Positions 55,667-64,000 of a DNA stretch of 64,000 nt are shown here, piece by piece (the stretch's first letter is position 1; every line of letters starts with the position of its first letter). A program made the translations under genes and the position numbers. Origin of the DNA: Anomaloglossus baeobatrachus (taxonomy: Eukaryota > Chordata > Amphibia > Anura > Aromobatidae); contig NC_134356.1 of NCBI RefSeq assembly GCF_048569485.1, forward strand, positions 467,065,820 to 467,129,819. The letters are read 5' to 3'. The notes under the pieces are model-generated. The model made no database searches. It was given only the letters and a program-made list of their open reading frames with translations, and was not told where the DNA came from.

Positions 55667-56715
55667 TACAACTGGGGCACAACTGCTGCCACTGAAGGGG
55701 TGGGTGTGTGTGGGGCCCAATTTTTGGAAAAAAGGGAGACTCCGCTTGGAGTAACCCTTGCTTACAGTGTTTTTAAAAAGGAGCCAAGATGAACAGAGCT
55801 GGGATCAGGAAAGACTTTGCTACCTACCCCGGTGTCATGCTGGGGACGGTTAATTATGGCGTATTTTTGAATGTGCTTGATGCAAATCTAGCTGTGAAGT
55901 GTACAACTGGGGCACAACTGCTGCCACTGAAGGGGTGGGTGTGTCTGTGGGGCCCAATTTTTGGAAAAAAGGAGACTCCGCTTGGAGTAACCCTTGCTTA
56001 CAGTGTTTTTAAAAAGGAGCCAAGATGAACAGAGCTGGGATCAGGAAAGACTTTGCTACCTACGCCGGTGTCATCCTAGGGACGGTTAAGATTGGCGTAT
56101 TTTTGAATGTGCTTGATGCAAATCTAGCTGTGAAGTGTACAACTGGGGTACAAGTGCTGCCACTGAAGGGGTGGGTGTGTGTGGGGCCCAATTTTTGAAA
56201 AAAAGGGAGACTCCGCTTGGAGTAACCCTTACTTACAGTGTATTTTTTTATAAAAAGGAGCCAAGATGAACAGAGCTGGGATCAGGAAAGACTTTGCTAC
56301 CTACCCCGGTGTCATGCTGGGGACGGTTAATTATGGTGTATTTTTGAATGTGCTTGATGCAAATCTAGCTGTGAAGTGTACAACTGGGGCACAACTGCTG
56401 CCACTGAAGGGGTGGGTGTGTCTGTGGGGCCCAATTTTTGGAAAAAAGGGAGACTCCGCTTGGAGTAACCCTTGCTTACAGTGTTTTTAAAAAGGAGCCA
56501 AGATGAACAGAGCTGGGATCAGGAAAGACTTTGCTACCTACCCCGGTGTCATCCTGGGGACGGTTAAGAATGGCGTATTTTTGAATGTGCTTGATGCAAA
56601 TGTACCTGTGAAGTCTACAACTGGGGCACAAGTGCTGCCACTGAAGGGGGTGGGTGTCTGTGTGGCCCAATTTTTGGAAAAAAGGGAGACTCTGCTTGGA
56701 GTCACCTTGGAGTGT
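55667..56715 (+). repeat. 238-bp repeats of the hAT 3' side, part after the LTR element
   Basis: AAGATGAACAGAGCTGGGAT recurs near 55786, 56024, 56262 and 56500 at about 238-bp spacing. Each unit includes GACTTTGCTACCTACCCCGG, GTGCTTGATGCAAAT and CCACTGAAGGGGTGGGTGTG. Small ORFs (MNRAGIRKDFATYPGV...) are the decayed echo of the transposase end and are not genes. Confidence 0.88.
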
Positions 56716-56935
56716 TTTACATGATTTTAGAAGAGCGTGCCATGCCTATATCTGTGTCTCCTCCTCTTATTCCTTGTCCAGCTCTTTTGTTTTCGCATGA
56801 GTATATGTCCTTGTCACTTTCCCATGTGTTTGTGTTGTGTTGTGAGTTGTTTGTCACCTTTTGGACACCTTTGAGGGTGTTTTCTAGGTGTTTTTATGTG
56901 TTTGTGAATGCCTGACATTGTTTCCTATGCGGTTG

Positions 56936-57034
56936 GAGCTCGGTTCGTCGAACGTTCGACGAACCGAACTCGAACGGGACCTCCGTTCGACGAACCGAAC
57001 TCGAGCCGAACCACGACCGGTTCGCTCATCTCTA
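56936..57034 (+). repeat. Palindromic right end of the hAT element
   Basis: Nested inverted units of GGTTCGTCGAACGTTCGACG and AACCGAACTCGAACGG type, ending CGGTTCGCTCATCTCTA. Strong self-pairing and repeated GAACCG/CGGTTC boxes suggest transposase-binding subterminal repeats, as known for other hAT elements. Confidence 0.65.
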
Positions 57035-57042
57035 GTAAAAAT

Positions 57043-57720
57043 ACAAACCGTTGTTCATCAGTGTTTTGGATCTGAGTTCCATCAGTGTGTCAGATTTTAC
57101 GATAAACAGTATGGCTTCTCCTATTCATTGCCATGTTTATCATGGGCAAAACACAGATAACACAATGATGCCATTTGTGTTTTGTCTGTGATTTTCACGA
57201 ATACATACACTTGCATCAATTGAGTAATTTTGATCTATGACTTGAATCAAAAATGGACGTTAGTGTATTTTTTTGCTGACACACATGGAGAGTCATTAAC
57301 ACAGATGGAACACGTACGTGACTCACAAACGTCTAAATGAGGCCCGTGCCTATGAACAATCCAACAGTCTCAATGTGGTAGTGGACACTGCATTCTGAAC
57401 TGTTTCCATTCTGTGTAGCATGGCGGTCTGAACCCGAATTGTTACTTATTATCACCCCTACACCATTGCGGAAATTAAATTGTATTATTTTATCAGTATA
57501 ACGAGACATTTCAGGACACAAATGAGCTTTTATTGTCAGTAGTGTTTAATTGCATTTGTTTTAGTGCATCACTTTAATATATCACATGTCCATATCTGCC
57601 ATTACTCAGAGTATTTAGGCTTTATCAATTATGCTATCATGCCTCTACATGAACTTGAACCTGCAATTATTCCCGCTCCATGACAGACTGTATATGTCCA
57701 ATGGAAAAAAAGAACTTGGC
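57043..57720 (+). repeat. 4-kb duplicated segment, copy B (right part)
   Basis: Continues copy B after the hAT element and matches about 24838-25584. A stretch of about 50 bp around 25393-25431 in A (ATTATTTTATTACAGTTAG region) is shorter here. Homology ends at GAACTTGGC. Confidence 0.85.
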
Positions 57721-57733
57721 ACATATATCTTGT

Positions 57734-57860
57734 TAAAGGGAACCTATCAGGTGCAATATGCACCCAGAACCACGAGAAGTTCTGGGTATATATTGCTAAT
57801 CCCTGCCTAACTGTCCCTGTATACTCTAGCATAGATAAAGGGATCTTTAGAAAAAGTATT
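57734..57860. mobile_element. MITE fragment, AAAGGGAACCTATCAGG end
   Basis: Starts AAAGGGAACCTATCAGGTGC and contains a local hairpin of CAGAACCACG and AGTTCTGGGT. It resembles a common amphibian MITE, and only one end is present. Confidence 0.45.
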
Positions 57861-57889
57861 GGTTCCAAGTTCCCAGAAACCGGTGTCAC

Positions 57890-59600
57890 ATCCATCAGCA
57901 CCACAAAACCCAACCAACACCTCACATCATGACCTGTCAGACACACCAGTGGGTTGGTCTAGCTGGAACAGGGCCACCCACCTAGGGGTCAGGAGGGACG
58001 TAGTGAGTTGAGAGAGAGCCCTCAAAGTGAGAGGAGCTGGAGTGTTAGCTCCCGGGGAGCTAGAAAGACCAAGATTGGGTCGCAGACAGTGGTCCACGAC
58101 AAAAGGAGTCGGGGACCGGTAGCAGTGACATTGGACAAAGGTGTGACAGACATAGTCTTGGAGGACTGTCGGTGTGACGCCCTGGACCCCAGGGGTCACA
58201 GGTAACAACACCTACCACATAACACCCCCCCATCCCTTGTGAGGACTCACCAGTCACCCGAAAGGGAGACTTGATGCCTCCCTCAGGGCAAGTAGGGCAC
58301 ACCAGGTGGGCGGAGTCAGGCGGAAAGGCACGCCCACCGAGGAGACTACTGTCCTGAGGCAGGAAATTAAAACAGTCTAGTTTTGGAGTTGTAGAGTGTG
58401 ACAGTGAGAGGAGTAGAGTGGTAGAGCTGTCACGGACCCGGGTAGGAGCCTGGGACCCTTGAACCGTCAGGCAGGCAGACGGTGGTGGCTGCCTGCAGGA
58501 GTACCGGTACAGCAACCGGCGGAAATGTAGGGACCGGGCCAGGGTTGGAGCCCGCCGGCCCTGAACCAGGGAGTTAAGAGTGTACTGGAGCACCAGAAAC
58601 CGGGTACTCAGACCCCATCCTATCTTAGAAGCCACTGAGTATAGGCAAATTAACTGATTGCTGGCTGGACCTCACAGGTTCATCCTCACCCAAAGTCCCG
58701 AAAGAAGGCAAAAGCCCACCAATACCGGGTGAGAGCCACCGCCAAGGGCCAAACATCCGACGGGCCAGCGCCTGCGGGCAACCGAGGGCTCCTCCGGCAG
58801 CTCAATGCCGGGGAGCGGGCTACCACTGTCCAGGCAGGGGAGCCGAAAACCTCAACAAGAGGTGCAAGGGAAAGGGGCCACCATCAACCTCACAGGAGGA
58901 CACAAGCAGCCGGCTGTGGGACCCGACCATACCCGAACTTTGGTTTACCAGTGACTCTGAGTGTGAATTAATCATGAGTACACCAGTGCCATCTGTGCAT
59001 GACACTGCACCGCAGCACAGCACCCTGCACTCTGACAACTACACCGTCCCGACCCGTAGGACAACAACGCGGCCCCTCCCGGCTGCGCGCCTCGTCCCAC
59101 ACCACCACCACCCCCACTGCCTCCCCTTAACAGAGCGACGTGGCCCCCGGTCCGGAGGCGCTCGTGCCACCGACAACCCGAGCCCGGACCTTGAGCGGCT
59201 CGGCCCGAGCAGCGGAGAAGTGGCCGGGCCCCTCTCAGGGCGGTACATCAGCACCAGAAAGCCCAAAAGAACTGACCAGTATCGAGCACGACGGGATACA
59301 GGACCCTAGGTCAGGAACCAATTAAACGTCCTGACAATTGACCTGCAGAGGAAGGGGACCTTCAGGGACCTTCCCAGAGAGCTCAGAGACTGAGGGCATC
59401 AGCACACCACAGGGGACAGAGTTTTCCAGAAAAAGCAACCCACGGAAGTCCCAAGTGCCAGCCCTTAGGAGCAAGACTTCACTTAAAAACTGAAGAACGG
59501 GACCTTACAGCTTCGAGCTATAGGGACCCACACGGACCCGAAACTGTGGACGGAGGAAGGCTCCGGATTACTATGTGACACCGGTGGGACCGGGTACTTG
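57890..59600 (+). mobile_element. Older LTR fragment, host of a later LTR
   Basis: 57930-58172 (CAGACACACCAGTGGGTTGG, GCTGGAACAGGGCCACCCAC) and 59248-59600 (ACAGGACCCTAGGTCAGGAA, TTCAGGGACCTTCC) resemble successive parts of the LTR at 6173-7318. They are separated by a complete second LTR. Ends are unclear. Confidence 0.45.
58173..59247 (+). mobile_element. Solo LTR nested in an older LTR
   Basis: 1075 bp, TGTGACGCCCTGGACCCC to CAGGGCGGTACA, same family as the LTRs above and in plus orientation. The 4-base flanks TCGG and TCAG differ at one position. There is no internal region. Confidence 0.72.
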
Positions 59601-60579
59601 GACAGGCTCTCCGCAGCAATATTCATTATTGATATACTGTTGATTTTGCAGGCGTAAAAATATCCTTGAGTGAAATCATTATGCTCTGATGCTACTTTGA
59701 TGTTAATGCGCGTGTTCAATTATTTGGGGCATGCGCAGTATGTCTCTATGACTTATAACCAGATTTTGGTTTGTTTATCTGTGTAGCTATGATACCGGAC
59801 ATGCGCGGTCTCGATAGGTTGCTCTGCCGCACTATTTTTCTAAACCCTTCTATGTATTATGTGGGCTACTAATATGCTTCTTTGATGTGTGCGGCGTACA
59901 TTGGCAACAACCGGGTGATGATTACTGCTATATCATCTGTAGTTCAGCTCGTATGAACATGCACAGTATGTCCCTATGACTTTTAACCGGATTTTAGATA
60001 GGCTGCTCTGCCGCACTATTCTTCTAAACCATTATATGTATTATGTGGGCTTCTAATATGCTCCCCTGATATGTGCGGCGTATACCGGCAACAACCGGGT
60101 GATGGCTACTACTATATCTTCTGTAGTTTAGCTGATATGAGCATGCGCAGTATTCCTCCATGACTTCTAACCGGGTTTAGACATGTATACTTTTGTTGCT
60201 ATGATAACTGACATGCATGGTACTGATAGGTTGCTTTGCCACGTTATCCTCCTAAACTATCTCATGTATCACTTGGGCTATTAATGTGCTCCCCTGAGGT
60301 GTGTGGTGCATATCAGCTACTATTGGGTACTTGTTATTACTATTTCATCTTTTGCTTACTTTATATGAGCATGCGCAGTGAGCACTAATGCAGTACTTCC
60401 TGTTAGTGACGCTGAAATTCAATCTCGCATGCCCTGATTTCTTGGACATACGTCTTACACAGTTTTTAGATTCTACATGTTTCTTTTCATCGTATGAGCA
60501 TGCGCAGTGATCTCTGACGCCTTACTTCCAGGTTCCCCGGACACCAGATTGCGCTGCAGTATTACTGCAGTATTATTAG
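59601..60579 (+). repeat. Diverged tandem array with GCATGCGCAGT boxes
   Basis: CATGCGCAGT or a one-base variant recurs at 59730, 59958, 60142, 60370 and 60499. Between boxes, GTTGCTCTGCCGCACTATT, CTAATATGCT and GGCAACAACCGGGTGATG recur. Units are about 184-230 bp and clearly diverged. The source element is unknown. Confidence 0.7.
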
Positions 60580-62400
60580 TAGAGTTGAGCGCGGTTCGTG
60601 GTTCGTGGTTCTCCAGTTCGCGGTTCGAGTGATTTTGGGGGCTGTTCTAGATTGAACTAGAACTCGAGCTTTTTGCTAAAAGCTCGATAGTTCTAGATAC
60701 GTTCGAGAACGGTTCTAGCAGCAAAAAGCAGGGCTTTTGACAGCTACAGTGTGCAGGAGCCATCGCTGGCAGCCTGCCACAAGCTGGTAACCAAGATAAA
60801 CATCGGGTATCCAAGCAAAGCGATTTGGTTAGTAACCCGATGTTTATCCTAGTTACGTGCAGGAAGCCCACACTTCCCCGCTCAGCTCGCTCCGCCCCCT
60901 CCTGCCCGCGGCATGTACACACGTACACACACACACACACACACATACACACACACACACACTCTGCACACACACTCTGCACACATGGTCCCGCTCGGCT
61001 TACCTGCAGTGATGAAGTCCCGCCATCCCGACCTCAGCGCTGTCACTGTCCTCCATGGCCGCCGCTTGTCACATCACCTTCTCTCGCTTCCGACCCGAGA
61101 CTGACTAGCGGTGACGTCACGGGCCTCTCGCGATACTTGGCTGTGAAGGCGGCGGTCATTGAACTCAGTGACAGGTGCTGTCGGCAGTGCAGGAGATCAG
61201 CGCAGGTAATGTACCTCGCTGACAGCAGCACTTGTCATCCCCTGCAGTGACCTGGGCTGACCCATTGATGTTAGCTCAGGTCACTGCATTGCTCTCCCAG
61301 CCAATGGGGAACATTCTGCTCTTCATTGACTGGGACAGTGTGGATCGTCATGGCAACCCCTTGAATTACACCAGACCTGCATTTGTTTTTCTTTCTAATA
61401 AATTGGTTAAAGAGGGAATGTTTTGGGGAGTGTTTTTTCAAATAAAAATGTGTTTGTCGTCTATTTTTTTTTATTACTGACAAGGTTGGTGATGTCGGGT
61501 ATCTGATAGACGCCTGACCTCACCAACCCCAGGGCTTGATGCCAGGTGACATTACACATCTGGTATTAACCCCATATATTACCCCGTTTGCCACCGCACC
61601 AGGGCACGGGATGAGCTGGGGCGAAGCACCAGGATTGGCACATCTAATGGATGCGCCACTTCTGGGGCGGCTGCGGCCTGCTATTTTTAGGCTGGGGAGA
61701 GTCCAATAACCATGGACCTCCCTAGTCTGAGAATATCAGACCCCAGCTGTCTGCTTTACCTTGGCTGGTGATCCAATTTTGGGGGGACCCCTACGTGTTT
61801 TTTTTTTTTTTAATTATTTAATTTAAAATAACAGCGTGGGGTGCCCTCAGTTTTGGATTACCAGCCAAGGTGAGGTTGCCAGCTGTGGTCTGCAGGCTGC
61901 AGCCTTCTGCTTTACCCTAGCTGGCTACAAAACTAGGGGGAACCCTACGTCATTTTTTTTTCATTTTTTTGGCTAAATACAAAGCTAAGCACCCCTTAGT
62001 GCCACATGAAAGGCACCAAAGGGTGCAAAATTACAAAATGCAGGAGAGTGGGACATTATGTGTCTTTCTGCCATTATAATGACAGAAAAGACTGATATGA
62101 AGTGCACAAGCACAAGAAAATCACCAGAGCTGTGAAAAGCAGTAGAAAATGGCACTGGAGGGAACATGTGACCGCCTCATGTAGGATGAAGCTATGGACC
62201 CTGGGTAAATTTATGCATTTACCCTCCTTCAGTTTTTTTGCAGTACACAAAAAAAACGGAAGGCACACGGATGACAAACAGATGACATACGGACCGTCTA
62301 CGGAACGGAAACGGATGCCACACGGATGCACCCGTGAAAAAAAACGGACTGTTTTTTGCAGACCGCAAAAATGGATCGGTCGTGTTAATGTAGCCTTATT
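60580..62400 (+). mobile_element. Second hAT element, left end and probable body
   Basis: 60580-60726 matches 41515-41664 nearly base for base (TAGAGTTGAGCGCGGTTCG, GATTTTGGGGGCTGTTCTAG, GAACGGTTCTAGCAGCAAA), then the sequences part. The rest, including an (AC)n tract, AACCCGATGTTTATCCTAGT and an interior GGCTGGGGAGAGTCC region, has no ORF of note. No right end (CTCATCTCTA) was found, so the extent is a guess. It is probably a non-autonomous relative. Confidence 0.5.
60909..60985 (+). repeat. (AC)n microsatellite
   Basis: ACAC run with interruptions (CGT, AT, TCTGC) over about 75 bp. Confidence 0.88.
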
Positions 62401-62620
62401 CTGATCTGCCGTTTATAAACAGCAGGCAGAAATAAGTGAATAACGCCCCCCGGCGTCAGAAAATCTCCGGGGTTTCAGGGCTAGCTGAGACCCTGGAGAT
62501 CATGATTCAGGACGGTTTTTCCGGTCCCCGCTCACGTGATCACAGGTATACACCGTACACCGATGATCACGTTACAGCGCCGGTAAAAAATTATTTATCT
62601 CCCATCTGGTATGAACAAAC
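62401..62620. other. Spacer before the satellite
   Basis: GC-mixed sequence with CCCCCGGCGTCAGAAAATCT. No gene or repeat recognised. Confidence 0.3.
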
Positions 62621-64000
62621 ACTTCTTCTCCACTTCTTCTCCACTTCTTCTCCACTTCTCCACTTCTTCTTCACTTTTTCTCCACTTTTTCTCCATTTTT
62701 TCTCCATTTTTTCTCCATTTTTTCTCCACTTTTTCTCCACTTTTTCTCCACTTTTTCTCTATTTTTTCTCCACTTTTTCTCCACTTTTTCTCCACTTTTT
62801 CTCCACTTTTTCTCCATTTTTTCTCCACTTTTTCTCCACTTTATCTCTATTTTTTCTCCACCTTTTCTCCACTTTTTCTCCATTTTTTCTCCACTTTTTC
62901 TCCATTTTTTCTCCACTTTTTCTCCACTTTTTCTCCACTTTTTCTCCATTTTTTCTCCACTTTTTCTACATTTTTTCTCCACTTTTTCTCCACTTCTCCA
63001 CTTCTTCTCCACTTTTTCTCCACTTTTTCTCCATTTTTTCTCCATTTTTTCTCCACTTTTTCTCCACTTTTTCTCCACTCTTGCTCCACTTTTTCTCCAT
63101 TTTTTCTCCACTTTTTCTCCACTTTTTCTCCATTTTTTCTCCATTTTTTCTCCACTTTTTCTCCACTTTTTCTCCACTTTTTCTCCACTTTTTCTCCATT
63201 TTTTCTCCACTTTTTCTCCACTTTTTCTCCATTTTTTTCTCCACTTTTTCTCCACTTTTTCTCCATTTTTTCTCCACTTTTTTTCCACTTTTTCTCCACT
63301 TTTTCTCCACCTTTTCTCCACTTTTTATCCATTTTTTCTCCACTTTTTCTACATTTTTTCTCCACTTTTTCTCCACTTTTTCGCCACTTTTTCTACATTT
63401 TTTCTCCACTTTTTCTCCACTTTTTCTCCATTTTTTCTCCACTTTTTTTCCACTTTTTCTCCACTTTTTCTCCACCTTTTCTCCACTTTTTATCCATTTT
63501 TTCTCCACTTTTTCTACATTTTTTCTCCACTTTTTCTCCACTTTTTCGCCACTTTTTCTACATTTTTTCTCCACTTTTTCTCCATTTTTTCTCCATTTTA
63601 TCTCCACTTTTTCTCCACTTTTTCTCCACTTTTGCTCCACTTTTTCTCCATTTTTTCTCCACTTTTTCTCCACTTTTTCTCCATTTTTTCTCCACTTTTT
63701 CTCCACTTTTTCTCCATTTTTTCTCCACTTTTTCTCCACTTTTTCTCCACTTTTTCTCCACTTTTTCTCCATTTTTTCTCCACTTTTTCTCCACTTTTTC
63801 TCCACTTTTTCTCCATTTTTTCTCCACTTTTTCTCCACTTTTTCTCCATTTTTTCTCCACTTTTTTTCCACTTTTTCTCCATTTTTTCTCCACTTTTTCT
63901 CCACTTTTTCTCCATTTTTTCTCCACTTTTTTTCCACTTTTTCTCCACTTTTTCTCAACCTTTTCTCCACTTTTTATCCATTTTTTCTCCACTTTTTCTA
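62621..64000 (-). repeat. 11-bp satellite, continues past the window end
   Basis: About 125 units of CTCCACTTTTT / CTCCATTTTTT (minus strand AAAAAGTGGAG). The left edge uses CTTCTTCTCCA variants. Rare variants (CTACA, CGCCA, TATCC, ACCTTTT) recur as a block at 63309 and 63474, 165 bp or 15 units apart, and again at 63958, so there is higher-order structure. Three units make 33 nt, so every minus frame encodes the same 11-residue repeat (EKKWRKSGEKV-like). The resulting ORF of more than 300 residues is not a gene. Confidence 0.93.

Larger units (their letters stand above)
41515..57034 (+). mobile_element. hAT-superfamily transposon carrying a nested LTR element
   Basis: The ends TAGAGTTGAGCG and CGCTCATCTCTA are short imperfect inverted repeats, flanked by an 8-bp duplication. 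Order inside: palindromic GGTTCG-rich left end; TATA-like promoter at 41951; 136-bp repeats 42308-43442; transposase region 43566-46968; 238-bp repeats from about 46920, interrupted by an LTR element at 47253-55666; palindromic right end 56936-57034. Without the LTR element it is about 7.1 kb. The transposase is split, so the copy is not autonomous. A second left end of the same family lies at 60580. Confidence 0.88.

Noticed and set aside
55789-56724. Repeated small ORFs (MNRAGIRKDFATYPGV...) as a gene family
   Set aside because: They are units of the 238-bp hAT array derived from the transposase end, with no independent gene signals.
62966-63970. 334-residue Lys/Glu/Trp-rich minus-strand ORF
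   Set aside because: It is a by-product of the 11-bp satellite. All three minus frames give the same repeat, with no promoter, no unique sequence and no start context.

Overview
The window looks like repeat-dense nuclear DNA from a vertebrate, most likely an amphibian and probably a frog. The evidence is a mixture of CR1 and L2 LINEs, Penelope-like elements, Tc1/mariner, hAT, Harbinger-type and piggyBac-type transposons and MITEs, Helitron pieces and a GC-rich Ty3/Gypsy LTR family, around a single intact host gene. That gene is an intronless coding region for a vertebrate mucin-type core 2/core 4 beta-1,6-N-acetylglucosaminyltransferase (GCNT3-like, 33588-34919, + strand). No rRNA, tRNA or CRISPR was seen. 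The species cannot be named from the sequence alone.

Layout. 1-2145: a CR1 LINE tail split by a Penelope-type terminal-repeat element with a 15-bp target duplication and three hammerhead-like motifs. 3300-5919: a Penelope-like reverse transcriptase/C-terminal remnant with a broken Tc1 element next to it. 6100-7400: a LINE RT fragment split by a solo LTR. 7437-8945: a 5'-truncated L2 LINE. 9045-12123: MITEs, a LINE tail and an internally deleted LTR element that landed at a hammerhead-like core. 12124-18720: Helitron-type DNA with GACA-rich minisatellites and one recognisable Helitron 3' end, then a 30-bp array and several MITEs. 20157-20890: a 19-bp minisatellite with a 210-bp higher order. 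21516-25584: first copy (A) of a 4-kb duplication. 26794-27966: solo LTR. 30590-33003: a triple nest (repeat, DNA transposon, solo LTR). 33418-35343: the GCNT3-like gene. 36428-37108: a 51-bp array. 37361-41506 and 57043-57720: second copy (B) of the 4-kb duplication, split by a 15.5-kb insertion.

That insertion (41515-57034) is the largest structure. It is a hAT element with an 8-bp target duplication, a TATA-like promoter, eight 136-bp repeats ahead of the coding region, a broken BED/RNase H-like transposase, and 238-bp repeats after it. A near-complete Ty3/Gypsy element (47253-55666, reading on the minus strand) has inserted into those downstream repeats. From 57734 onward there are nested LTRs, an ATGCGCAGT repeat array, another hAT end at 60580, and an 11-bp satellite running off the window end.

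The host gene's predicted product is a Golgi membrane enzyme that branches mucin O-glycans. Everything else reads as selfish DNA whose nesting gives a relative insertion order. I found no convincing new multi-gene system. The least ordinary observations are the hammerhead-type motifs, the array-flanked hAT element, the duplication flanking the GCNT gene, and the frame-independent 11-bp satellite.
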